The notes under the pieces are model-generated. The model saw nothing but the letters and a program-made list of their open reading frames with translations, was not told the DNA's origin and ran no database searches. The position numbers and the translations under genes were made by a program. From Cristatella mucedo (taxonomy: Eukaryota > Bryozoa > Phylactolaemata > Cristatellidae), in contig WPIO01000155.1 in assembly GCA_009760855.2 (NCBI GenBank), positions 549,501 to 609,500 of the forward strand: a DNA stretch of 60,000 nucleotides, given 5' to 3'. This document shows positions 1-11,215 of the stretch, one piece after another; position 1 is the first letter of the stretch; each line of letters opens with the position of its first letter.

Positions 1-418
1 AATCTAATTGCTTACTTATACCTCGTATAAACTCAAATCCTTTGGAGAATGTGCCTTTATTTTGTTTGCTCCCAAAGCATGGAACTCCCTCCCGACCTAC
101 GTCAGAACATCCCCTGACCTGACCACATTTAAAAAAAAACTTAAAAACACACCTATTTAGGACAGCATTTAGTGGGTCCCTGTGATTCGTCCTTGATGTG
201 CTTATGCGTGCTGACACTGTGCATGCTGCCGCTAACCATGCTTCCATGCTGACCCTGTGCAATGCTACCCCCTAACCAAGTTATTCTTGTTGTTTATTGA
301 GCATGCAACCACTAACCATTCGATCTTGCTTCCTCTGCAGCAAATTTAAAGCGCCTAGAAAGAGATTGAGTTCTCTGAGGGTGCTTTATCAAATTCACTA
401 CTTTTACTATTATTATCA
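1..418 (+). mobile_element. LINE-A 3' fragment (continues off left edge)
   Basis: Codes for the RT C-terminal end (motif 'APKHGTPSRPTSEHPLT' in shifted frames, protein frame '...SLPTYVRTSPDLTTF') followed by the 3' UTR with 'cagcaaatttaaagcgcctagaaagag' -type hairpin sequence and a TATTATTATC end. Confidence 0.8.
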
Positions 419-2094
419 TCTGTGAAAATGCTTTAGTTTTTTCATAACATAACAAAGCTATACTGAATCAGATGATTATGGTTTTGCAATAGGTTTTGCA
501 GCTGCCATAATTTACATTATTCCACTGCTCCTGCTTACATAATACTTTCAACAAATATATCAGTTGTTTATGCTACGTCGAGAAATTGCTTTTGGTAAGC
601 TATTTGAAGGATTTTATCCAGAGCACTAAAAACCACCTCTAAGAGACCTTTCAAAGTTTCAGTCTGGGAATACTGTGCTACCGATCTTCAGCCTCTTTAC
701 TGCTGAGTGATTTGTACCAACATATCCGAGTTAACTCAGTCCTTGTTTCAATGTAAGAGCAAAAGAAATTATATGCGAAAGAGTCGGATTTGGGAAGTTT
801 GTATGAGCTGAGAGTAGTTGACGATGCCCAATGGTCCAGTGTTCTGTGAGCTTCACGTGTCAATGCTTCTGCTGACTGAAGCTTCGACGTTGGAGCGCTA
901 GGCTATAAATACATATTGACATGCTGAGCCGCTGCTTTACTCGCAAAGCAGCATCACTGGCTACGGAGCCTCACAGCCACAACTACAAGCTTATGTGGAG
1001 CCTCTTCCTATAATTCGTGTTGGTCTAGATTCAATGGTGGTAGCCCGATGTTGGGCATGTGAATGAAGCAATGAGGTAAATGACTTGCTATCTATGGTAG
1101 ATGATCTCGAAGTTGAATTAGCAATGCCAAGCTATTTCATACTGATGGGCTGTCTGAAGGAATTGAGGTGATTGGAAACCTAAATGCCAATCGATTCAAG
1201 GCTTTCCCTTGTGCTGCTGCTTGAGCCCATTAAATTGTCGTCCATAAGTTCACGGGTCGAGAGGAATGGTGGTTTTCAATAAATCAACAATCAAGTAACG
1301 ACATTGACAATGTGGACTTGTGGCGCATGATTCGATGCATGTGAGTAGCCAGGTATTGTACAAACAAGTGAGGCTGGGTGTATTCGTCTTTGCTGTAGCA
1401 AGCTAGCCCTATCATTATACTGGTTTGCTGATGAATGTTTGTCTAATCAAGGTACTTTGTAAGCTGGTAATATTTGGCTATTGATTGTCTTAAAGTGATT
1501 TTTACAGTGTTTTGATCGAGATTAAATTCCTAAGGGTGCTATACAAGCGATGCAACTTAACCATTATTTAGGAAATATAAGTGTAAGAAGAAGTTTCGTG
1601 ATTGTATTTTTCAGGTCATATAGATATGGTGGGTGAAGAAAGGAGAGTGGATTAGCTAGCACAGAACAAGCCATAACCATTGCGAAGCTGAGTTTATAAT
1701 TGCACTGATAAAGTATGATCATTCTATTCTGCTAATCGCAATGATAATTATGATCCCCTTGAAGCAGTCTTTTGGATGCTCTTTTTGAGTTCACCCAACC
1801 TCATGCTGCTATTGGTTGCAGTGATCTATCGCTCCCCCGCGGTACCGAGTCCTCCTTGATCTCAGATTTATCCGATCTCATTTTGATTCTGTGTACAATA
1901 AATAGATATTTCTTCATCATGAAAGATTGTATCGTATCTCTTGATAACTTAAGAGACGCTTTAATCACCGACCTGCCTGCGCTGACTGACTAATTGTCTC
2001 TTGTGGCTCATGTGCACGACCCTCCTCACTTTAAGGACACTCGACCAAATTTTCTCTCACAACTGTGAGCCATCATCATACGTCATTACCAAAT
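419..2094. other. No recognisable gene
   Basis: Intergenic sequence with short ORFs only. I see no match to LINE-A until about 2095. A 'gggtgctatacaagcgatgc' fragment near 1535 may be a very old LINE-A tail. Confidence 0.4.
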
Positions 2095-3565
2095 TCGTCT
2101 AATTAAACGCATGCATATCTCCTTTAGTCTACAGTGCGTGCCCTCCTCCCCATCTAAAGTCGCCTGCGAATCGCAAAATTTTAAGACCCTTGACGTTGAT
2201 GGTGGCCGCGAGAGAATATCTTTTTTGACCCTACTGCTCAATCCACGCGGACACGCTCGACCAGTTTGCGTAAGTCTGAATAAGCACACTGTTTGCCCTG
2301 GCCTAGACGGCCTGTGGTTTACCGCTGACATTAAACTAGCTAGATCTACTAAGCTCAAGCTTGAGAAAGCCTACAAAAGATCCAGACTGACTTGTCCATC
2401 GACAGGTATATAAGGACTACTGTAGATCATACCAATTCATCCTAGCTAAGGCTAATCCCATCTTCTATAAAAAAAATATTGTTGATTCACAGAAGCGCTC
2501 TCCAAACAAGCTCACATACGATAAACCGTCTCCTTGACATCTCCCAGGTTAACTCCTTACCTACTTATCCTTGTGACTGTCTGCTAATCGCTTCTCTTTC
2601 TTAGCCAACTTTCAGCTGCACAACATTTGCTAAAATTCGGGCTTGTTTAGATATGGATACCACATGTAAGTTGGTCCATGCATTTGTGACATCCCGTCTT
2701 GGCTTTTATAACTCATTGCTTGCTGGCCAGCCGGCATGTGCAATCAGGCGCTTACAGCTGGTGCAAAACTATGCAGCTAGGCTTGTCTGTTGTGAGCTCC
2801 CAGTTGCCACATCACACCACTTCTCGCCAACCAGCACTGGCTACCAGTCAAGCAACGGATCGACTTCGAGGTTTTGTCACTCACTTTTAGGTCCCTTTAT
2901 TATTTGGCTCCAACCTACCTATCTGATCTACTCCCACACAAGACCAAGCATCGTACCACCTGCTTATCGGAAACTAACTTTTTACTCGTACCTCGTACAA
3001 ACCTCAAATTCTTTGGAGACCGTGCCTGTAGTTCGTATCCCAAAGCCTGGAACTCACTCCCGACTTGCGTCACGACATCTCCTGACTTGGTGAGCCGTGA
3101 TTGCACACTAGGTAAGGCGGTTGCTTTCACGACCTCAGTCCCAAGGTCGTGGGTTTGTGTCCTTCGGTGGGCGATCCTTTATCACCGCTGCAAGCGGTGG
3201 TGATAGCCGTAAAGGCTCTTCTGTCGCTATACAAAAAGAGGCTGTTTAATCAGCTAGGATTTTTTTTTACTTGACCACATTTAAAAACAAAATTGTAAAC
3301 GCACCTATTTATGACCGCATTTAGCGGGTCCCTGCAATTCGTCCTTTAGGTGCATAAGCATGCTGACATTGTTGCGTGCTGCCACTAACCGCACTTGCAC
3401 GCTGACCCTGTGCCTGTCACCCCTAACCATGTTACTCATGTTGAATATCAAGCATGATACGACCCATCATTCGATCGTGTTTCCTTTGCAGCAACTATAA
3501 AGCGCCTAGAAAGAGATTGAGTTCTCTGAGGGCGCTTTATCAAGTGCATTATTATTATTATTATT
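2095..3565 (+). mobile_element. LINE-A copy with internal deletion and nested SINE
   Basis: 2095-2600 encodes the end of the endonuclease and the pre-RT linker (WFTADIKLARSTKLKLEKAY). At about 2605 it jumps to the RT C-terminal part (MDTTCKLVHAFVTSRLGFYN), so the RT core is missing. The 3' UTR hairpin and (ATT)n end at 3564. A SINE-B copy is inserted at 3090-3268. Confidence 0.75.
3090..3268 (+). mobile_element. SINE-B inserted in LINE-A
   Basis: A 179-bp tRNA-like SINE ending in a T run, flanked by 5-bp target duplications acttg (3085-3089 and 3269-3273). It shares 'ggtggtgatagccgtaaagg' and 'gaggctgtttaatcagctag' with 52744-52925. The head contains A- and B-box-like sequence around 'cgtgggtttgtgtcc'. 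Confidence 0.75.
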
Positions 3566-3639
3566 AGTCAGTAAGATCAGAAAGTACATCGCAAGGGTAG
3601 TAGCATCGCTTTTTTAATCACGTCCCATAATAATAACCC

Positions 3640-4140
3640 GACAGGGCTCTCCTTCGTCAATTCCGCGCAGCACCTCAGTGTCTACATTTAAGGAGGCCGC
3701 GAGTGAGCTCATCCTAAAATCTATCCACCAATCAAAGAAGACTGCTAGTCCTGTTGAAGCTATATCAACCGTCACACTTCTACGATGCTGCTGCTTTCAT
3801 GCACAACTAAAATAGTAAATATGTCCTTAGCCTCAAGATATTTTCCTCCCCCTTTCAAAAAAGGCTGTAGTTGTGCCACTAATTAGAAAGCAACGCCAGA
3901 CAAAAAACCTTGAGCAGTTGTTGTCCAGTCTCCTATCTATCATTCTTATTAAAGCCTTTGGAACGAGTTATGGCTGATCAGCTGTATTATTACGTTGAAA
4001 ATTCAAATCAAGCTGTCACGTTTCAGTCCGATTTTAGGACTAATCACTCGAAAGAGTCAGCATTGCTTTGGTATCATAACAACTTTATCATGAATTCAGC
4101 CTGGCTAGGTATGCTGTCAACTATGTACAGTTAGTGACCC
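3640..4140 (+). mobile_element. LINE-A RT N-terminal fragment
   Basis: The protein frame has IVNMSLASRYFPPPF (RT motif 0) and, in the next frame, LERVMADQLYYYVEN...FQSDFRTNHSKESALL (RT motifs 1-2). This is the part missing from the neighbouring copy, but it lies downstream of that copy's 3' end, so it is a separate or rearranged fragment. Confidence 0.7.
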
Positions 4141-4680
4141 CTTGCATGTGTGGCCTTTATTAGGGATGGGAGCCTGAATCAGTCAATTACAAAATGCAGA
4201 CTATCAGACAGAAAGCGGTTCAGGATAGGCTGTGGATACGAGCCCTGGAGTTCTCCTTAGTTGTGCATTTAGAGACCACTCTGGCTTGGTGATGTCACAT
4301 GTCACCTCATGAGTTGGTGACGAGACTATAAACAGGATGTTTGGCTTTTTGGAGCTGAAGTGATTCAGCTTACCCTGAATTAGTGAGGGAGGAAAGATAG
4401 GGGCCACAAGTGAGAAGCTGAAAATACGGCCATGCATGTTGCCTATTGTACAGCAAGCAATAAAAAGTCATACTTCATTTTATTATGTTAACAACAAATA
4501 CGTAAATACAGTGCACCGACCTGCCAACTTGAGCACCACCGTGCATGAATATCATATCATTAAAAAACTGCCTACATAAATAAATGTCGCAAATAACTTG
4601 AATAGCGATAAGCTGTGTATCCATCAGCAATTTTTTTCTATGAGCAACTGAAATGCGATTGACACATTGCACTCTAGCCG
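4141..4680. other. No recognisable gene
   Basis: AT-rich unique-looking sequence between a LINE-A fragment and the satellite array. Short ORFs do not resemble known proteins. Confidence 0.4.
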
Positions 4681-4689
4681 GCAGCAGGG

Positions 4690-5515
4690 AAGTGCAGCCC
4701 ACTCGTGCTTGCAGCCGATAGCCAATTCGCGGCGAATGAAATGTTTATGCGCTCTAGCTAGAAGACATTTTTTCCGTGCAGTGCTGCCTCTATTCATCAA
4801 TGCAGCATTCGTTCTTGCAGGGCAGCCAGCGATGACTTGGGCAGAATCCAGTTTCCGGCAAATTTTACAGCAATATCGTAAGCAGATTGTGCTCTACGCA
4901 CAGAGTATTGCATAGCAGCAGTCAGTCACTCATGCTTGCCGTGGCTCGAACGCAACAGATAGGAGGTATTCGTGCATTCTAGCTAGAGAGCCGACACTGT
5001 GCACACGCACGGCTCTCGTTGCTAAATGTATTCACAGACCCGACGTCCTTCGCTGCGGCAGAGCAGCCAGAGATGCCGAACTTTGACCTCTAGCAGCTTC
5101 CTGGCTTCTGCCCTTTTGTGTGGATTCGACGACTTACCGCAATACACCACGCAATCCACTATAATTCGGCTAACAACGAACGGACAGAAGCATTGCCGAG
5201 CTCAAATTATGCGAAGACAGTACACGTTCGAGTTTATCTATACGCCAAATTGCACGTCGCTGAGCCTACGTACACTTATGCAAATGAGCTTCGACGCCGG
5301 ACGCTTGTACCGCAATCCACCGAAATCCACAGCAATCTATTCTAGTTCCCGTCAAATCCACCACAAGTCAGTTGCCCACAGCTCCAAAAAGTTTGGAACA
5401 TCAAACTGCGCCACACGTAACATGTACCCAGAAAATTTCGTGCGATTCTGCTCACGCGTTTTCACAAAGTTCACTGAAATAAGATTGCAGTTGCCCAGGC
5501 CAATACAGCAATCCA
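4690..5515 (-). repeat. Degenerate satellite, inverted half
   Basis: Contains 'gcaatccac' and 'cgaaatccac' motifs at about 5138, 5310 and 5505, the reverse complements of the 'gtggattgc' core of the array at 5680-7190. The spacing is about 170-195 bp. Units are strongly diverged. Confidence 0.5.
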
Positions 5516-5521
5516 CTGCAT

Positions 5522-5650
5522 TAATAATAATAATAATAATGCACTTGATAAAGCACCCTCAGAGAACTCAATCTCTCTCTAGGTGCTTTACATTTGCTGC
5601 AAAGGGAAATGAAACTGAATGGTGCGTAATATCACGCATTCCACCGCGAA
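5522..5650 (-). mobile_element. LINE-A 3' tail at satellite inversion point
   Basis: Starts with (AAT)n, then 'gcacttgataaagcaccc' and 'ctaggtgctttacatttgct'. The hairpin arms are GCACC/GGTGC, a compensatory change from the usual GCGCC/GGCGC. Confidence 0.8.
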
Positions 5651-5679
5651 ACAAAATAAATCCTGTTCGATAAGATTGG

Positions 5680-7190
5680 TTGTTAGGATGCGGTTGCACT
5701 TTTAAAACAGCACACTGTTACGCAAGAAAAAAAATGGATCTTCTCCCACCAGCTTTGTTTGTAATTGTAACAGACAATCGTAGATTGCTGTCTCGGGCAA
5801 TAGCGGTCGATTGCCATGCATTGCCCAAGTTTGAACTCGAAAAAGAGCAGCTCGAGCGACCACAGTGAGCGTTATGCACTTGGATAATTACAAATTCAAA
5901 CCCGATTTCCAGCAAATTTGAAACAGATTGTAGTAGACGCCGGGCCATTGCCGTGCATTACCCTCGATTGTGCCTTTTCGATTTTTTAAAAGGATGTGGC
6001 TGCACTTTCAATGCAGCATTGTGCAATTCGCAAGAAAAGTTGGAGCTTCTCTCAGTAATCGTCGGTCCATTTGTAACTAACTATTAGTGAATGGCGTATT
6101 TTCCCGGGCCATTGCCATCGATTGCCGTGCGTTGCCGTCGATTGAAGGCGCACCATGGGTGAAACTATATGCTCGCATAGGTACATGTTATGTGGAATGG
6201 GAGTTGCAGTTTATTGCAGCCAATCTTGTCAATTTTCCACGGATTTCGGCATCGGCCCCGGTCATTGCGGTGGATTGCCGTGTATTGCTGACAGTTAACG
6301 GGCACAGCATCTTGAAAATGCCACGGTTTTACTTTGGACGCAGCGGAATGTTACATGTAATGACTATTGAAGCTTTCGCACTGCCAATGTCTCTTCAATT
6401 TGCCGGGAATTGGGGCATCGGCCCGGGACTTTGCTGTCGATTGCCATTCATTGCTCGCAATTGTACATCTGCGATTGGGTGAAAGGATGTGATTGCACTT
6501 TAAACACAGTGCGCTGTGACAGGTAAGATATAAATGCCCTTGGCCCAGTCACTTTCCAGCGATTTGTGATGGATCATAAAAGATTGCCGATTTTGCCCGG
6601 GCAACTGCCGTCGATTGCCGTGCATTGCGCAAGATTGAATGGTCAGAGCTGGTTGAAAGAGTTGAAATTATGTGCGCACGAAGTGAGATGTTACGTGGAA
6701 TAAGAATTGGAGCTTTGTGCGGCCAATTTATCGTCGGTTTGCCACGGATTTTGGTTTTGGTCCCTGCCATTGCCGTCAATTGCAGTGCGTTGCTGCAGAA
6801 TGGCCGAGGCAATGACAGTGAAGTTACGCGAGTACGCAATAAGTGAAGAGTAGAGCAGCGTGCAATCACAATTAGAGCTTCTAGTGTACTCGCTCTGGTC
6901 GCTGTGTGGCAGATTGCTACGGATTGAGGCGGATTGAGGCGGATCGCGGTATGGGACCGGGCCGTTGCAGTCAATTGCAATTCATTGCATAAGAACGCGT
7001 ATGCACAATGGAGCGAAATTTTGTGAGTGCCCTTTGAACTGGGTCTAGTCATATATGCAATGTCAATTAGAGCTTCGCGATGACGATTTGAGGATGATTT
7101 GCCGTGGAATAGAGTCGATTGCGGTAGTTCTTTAGGTCATTTCAGGCGTTGGCCGCCCACGGCCACTGTGCGAGGATGCACAATTTTTGT
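5680..7190 (+). repeat. Degenerate tandem satellite, 160-170 bp unit
   Basis: The core 'gccgtcgattgccgtgcatt' (with variants) recurs at about 5800, 5945, 6105, 6262, 6430, 6600, 6768 and 6960, spacing 145-190 bp. Between cores other parts also repeat: 'aggatgtg.ttgcacttt', 'gaaatgttacgtggaat', 'attggagctt'. The core is itself a short internal repeat of 'gattgccgt'. ORFs here are chance frames through the repeat. Confidence 0.7.
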
Positions 7191-7346
7191 ATTGCGGCTT
7201 GAATATAAATCCTGCCAGACGACGCTTTATTAGGCAAAGCGAAGTTAAACCTGGTTAGACGAAAATTAAACGAGCTGGTTCAAACTACAGCTAGCAAGCT
7301 GAGGCTAAAACGAATCCGGGCGAGGTTTGAGCAGACTAGGCGAATT

Positions 7347-7740
7347 TATAATAATAATAATAATAATATTGCACTTGATAAAGCGCCCTCAGAGAACTTA
7401 ATCTCTTTCTAGGCGCTTTACATTTGCTGCAAAGTGATATGCAATTGAATAGTAAGTAAAAGCATGCTTGAAAAACAAACAAAATGAATAATATGGTTCG
7501 GGGTGACATGCACAGGGTCAGCATGCAAATGTGGTTAGTGGCAGCATGCACAGTGTCAGCACGCATAAGCACATCAAGGACGAATCACAGGGACCCACTA
7601 AATGCTGTCCTAAATAGGTGTGTTTTTAAGTTTCTTTTAAATGTAGTCAGGTCGGGGGATGTTCTGACGCAGGTCGGGAGGGAGTTCCAGGCTTTTGGAG
7701 CATACGAGCTGAATGCACGGTCTCCAAAGGATTTAATGAG
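7347..7740 (-). mobile_element. LINE-A 3' fragment
   Basis: Begins with (AAT)n, hairpin arms AAAGCGCC/GGCGCTTT, then the 3' UTR and RT C-terminal end to 'ggtctccaaaggattt'. Confidence 0.85.
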
Positions 7741-7877
7741 AGTAAGGTATGTCTTTGGGGCCGAGTTAAACTAATCCGTGCCGGTAAAGCTAATCTAAGC
7801 GCTCGGGTGGTGGTTAAATGAGCTGGGCTAAGCTCGGGCAAGCCAGGCGATAGTTGTTCGGGCAGACCGAAACTAAA

Positions 7878-7985
7878 GCCATTCGACCATGCTTCCTGTA
7901 CAGCACTTGTAAAGTGCCTAGAAAAAGACTAGAGTTCCGTGCGGGCGCTCTGTAAACGCATTATTTTTTACTATTACTATAAAAA
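7878..7985 (+). mobile_element. LINE-A 3' tail
   Basis: 'cattcgaccatgcttcctg' followed by a hairpin with AAAGTGCC and GGCGCTC arms and a weak ATT-like end. Confidence 0.65.
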
Positions 7986-8144
7986 ACGCGGAGTGATATT
8001 TAAAGAAAAGCGACGTCTTTTCATGCGGAGCAAAGCTAAAGTGGGCCGTAGGAAATGTCGACAGGACAACGCTAAAGCTAAAGGGAGGCGTCGCTTCTTC
8101 GGGTAGAGCGAAGCTCTATCAACCGACCGTTGGTTTAACTGGAC

Positions 8145-8290
8145 AAATTTATAACAATTTTAATTATAAATAAATATTATATTATAATCAATTGTATTAA
8201 AACTAATTTTGTAATCATATTTATTATATTATAACTATTACAACAATTGTAACTCATTTTAAAAATTTTAACCGGGCAAATTTATAATCC
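8145..8290. repeat. AT-rich island
   Basis: About 145 bp of nearly pure A/T inside GC-rich sequence, including 'attatattataatcaattg'. No terminal repeats seen. Confidence 0.5.
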
Positions 8291-9549
8291 GCGAGGCAAA
8301 GCTTTTTCGAGCAGCAGCGAATCTACAGTATACCGAGTGAAGTTTGAGTGGGCGGAAACGTGGCGGATCGAGCGAGGTATCGAGCTGGCGAGGCGACGCT
8401 TCGTTAGGCTTACCTAAGCTAATGCAGGAGGCGGAGCAGAAACCAAGCTGGTAGGTCGAAGCTAAACTGAGCGAGGCGCAGCATTTTACCGGGGGAGGGG
8501 CAGCGAGGGAGGGGCAGCGAAACTAGTGCGGCCAGGGTGACGTTTTTGCGCCATCGGTGCCACCTTAGCTGAGAGTTCAGCCGGCTCTCGTTCCGGCTGC
8601 ACGAAGTAATGGTGGGCTGTGCAACAACTAAGTAGGCGAGGCTCAGCTAGAGCCGGAACGCAGCGGCGATGCATTTTCGGGCGCTGCGGAGCTCAAGCAG
8701 GCTGGGTGTAGTTAAGATGGGCGCGTTAAATCTAGCGCCAGCGCTATGGCGATCCTTTTTTGGTCGGACCTAAGCTAAAGCGGATTATTCACAGGGCAGT
8801 AAATCTCGCGCGGTAAAGTTCGAGTGAGCTTTAAGGCGTCGCTTCTTCGGGCAGAGGAATGCTAAATCTAGTCGGAAGAAGTTTGAGCTAGGTGGTAAGG
8901 CTAGAGGAAAGAAACAAGAGAAGCGAAGTTAAACCAGGCCAATTGAATGTAGCGCAGGTGGAGCCAAGGTTAAATCAGGTGAGGCATTTTCTATTCTGGC
9001 TGAACAGGGGTGCTAAACGGGGGGGGGGCCAGACGAACTTAAATCGGGCTGTGCGAAGCTTGTGTAAGCAGCGGCAACGCTCTTTCAGGAAGAGAAAAGG
9101 TAAAGTAAACATTTGAGCAAGGCAGGACTAAGCTAGAGTCCGTGTCGCTTCGACTCGTTTTTTGGACAGAGCGAACAAAAAGCGGGCCCGGCAAAACACT
9201 AGCAGGCTGCGTCGAATCTGAAGCGATCAAGCGATCAAGCTGGTCGAATCTGAAGCGATCAAAATACTAGCAGGCACTAGTAGTATTTTGTCGAATTTGA
9301 AGCGATCAAGGCGTCGCTTTCTCAGGCGACGAAGGAAGCTGCGGTAAGCTACCGGGCAAGGCTTACACGGGGCGAGGCTTCGCCTCACTAACAAGAAGGG
9401 TGCCGCTTTCAAGGAGGACCGCTACCATGACCGAAACTGTTTTCAGAGGAATCATGTAGGCTTGTGCTTGTCTTTGTCGCTCATGCATCGCATTGGACCG
9501 GCTATCAATGTTTGCAAAAGCATGCACCAGAGCTGTGAGCAAGACCGAA

Positions 9550-10975
9550 TAATAATAATAACGTACTTGATAAAACGTCCCCAGATAACTCTATCTCTCT
9601 CTAGGCGCTTTACATTGGCTGCAGAGGAAATACGATCAAATGGTTAGTGGTAGCATGCTCGAATAACAAGTTATGGGGTGACATGCACAGGGTTAGCATG
9701 CAAGTGTAGTTAGCGGCAGCATGCACTTTGTCAGCACTCATAAGCACATACAGGTCGAATCACAGGGACCCACTAAATGCTGCCCTAAATGGGTGTTTTC
9801 AAGTTCTTTTTAAATGTGGTCAAGTCAGGGGATGTTCAGACGAAAGTTGAGAGTGAGTTCCAGGCTTTGGGAGCATACGAACTAAATGCAAGGTCTCCAA
9901 TGGATTTGCGGTTTGTACGAGGTATAGGTAACAGTTAGATTCCGAAAATCTGGTGGTACGATACTTAGCCTGCTGGGGCAGTAGATTCGACATGTAGGCT
10001 CGAGCTAAAAAATGAAGGGGCCTAAAAGCAAGCAATGAAATCTTAGAATTCGATGCCTTACATGGGAGTCAGTGCAGGTCGGCGAGAAGCTGAGTGATAT
10101 GGCAATTGCAACACTCACGACAGACAAGGCTGCAGAGTTTTGCACCAGCCTGATTGCACAGGTCGGTATACCAGCAAGCGGTGGGTTGCAAGAGTCAAGA
10201 CGGGATGTCATAAATACATGGACTAGTTAGGATGTAGCATCTCAGTCTAGACAATCCCACATTTTAGCAAAGTTATGTAGCTGGAAGTGGACAGACTTGA
10301 CCGTGGAGCTAGCCGATGTGGTCGTCAAACGAAAGGTCAGTTTGCATCATGACGCCTAGATTTCGTGCAGATTCAACAGCTGGCAGAGCCGATTTTGAGC
10401 GTTTGACTTTCCAATTTCTGAATCCCACTGTGTTTGCCCATAACTAGTAAGTTGGTTTTATTGTCATTAAATTTAAGAAAATTTGCTACCATCCGTGTGA
10501 GGATGTCGTCAATGGACGCAGCAAGGGAGTTGAGAGAATTTGACACGCTCGAGGGCTGGGAGGGATAAAAGCAAATGTACAACTGAGTGCCATCCACATA
10601 GAAGTGAAAGCCTAGATTGTGCTTGGCAATCACATCGGCAATAGGGAGAGTATAAACCGTGAAAAGAGTAAACCTGATGTGCGATAGACTACTGCCATCA
10701 TTGGTAGCTTGTTGTCGAGTGAAATCAAAACAATAGATTCGAAAGACTGCTTCGAGGTTGCTGCAAATGGCTTGAAGTCGAATGAGCAACTCCACCTTCA
10801 GTTACGGTTCATCTAGGGATGTGAACGAATGGGAAATCGTTCGGGGTAGCATCTTTAATTGTGGGACAGTTTACCGATTTTAGCCAAGTTGCAGTCAAGG
10901 CGAGCAGATCAAGGCCTTTTTCAAAAATAAGGTTGCTTATTACTAGAGGTTTATTGCACATTGAGTGAGGATTCC
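9550..10975 (-). mobile_element. LINE-A copy with endonuclease start and RT
   Basis: Reading the minus strand: endonuclease sequence (LDLLALTATWLKSVNCPTIK, about 10930-10870), then directly RT sequence with FHFYVDGTQLYICF (about 10620-10580), the thumb (NDNKTNLLVMGK), and 3' UTR, hairpin and (AAT)n at 9550. The middle of the protein is deleted. RT motif C is YVDG, so one catalytic Asp is lost. Confidence 0.8.
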
Positions 10976-10977
10976 AA

Positions 10978-11215
10978 AGACAATGTAATGTAATGTAATG
11001 TATCTCCGCCAGTAACTCCACAAAGTCATAAAGACCATGTGGGTGTTACGCAGGAGAGTTTTGTATAGCGCACTCACAGCCTGAGCGGCTTTCGGTACGC
11101 ATTCGGTAGCCAACAGACTTCGTCTCACACAACAAAGAGAAAGTGGGAAGCATAGCAGATTTAAGACAGCAGTTGAGGTGGTGAGTAGCATAGAAGTAGC
11201 AGTTCAGGACCGCTT
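10978..11215 (-). mobile_element. LINE-B 3' end
   Basis: Starts with three copies of ATGTA-type repeat ('caatgtaatgtaatgtaatg'), then 'tatctccgccagtaactcc'. It matches 37330-37575 in reverse, including 'cggtagccaacagacttcgt'. Confidence 0.7.

Larger units (their letters stand above)
7190..9430. repeat. Degenerate GC-rich repeat region
   Basis: Recurrent motifs 'gcgaagctaaa', 'gaagttaaac', 'gagcgaggc' and 'ggcgtcgcttcttcgggcag' appear without a fixed long period; unit length may be about 20-25 bp. Interrupted by LINE-A fragments (7347-7740, 7878-7985) and an AT-rich island (8145-8290). No coding potential recognised. Confidence 0.5.

Noticed and set aside
5026-5673. 215-codon plus ORF
   Set aside because: It runs through satellite sequence and a LINE-A tail (polyisoleucine from ATA/AAT repeats); no domain.
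6549-7052. 167-codon minus ORF
   Set aside because: It lies entirely within the degenerate satellite; the frame follows repeated units.
5522-7990. CRISPR-like array suspicion from regularly spaced motifs
   Set aside because: The units are diverged, 160-170 bp apart, with related sequence between them. This is a eukaryotic satellite, not repeats with unique spacers.
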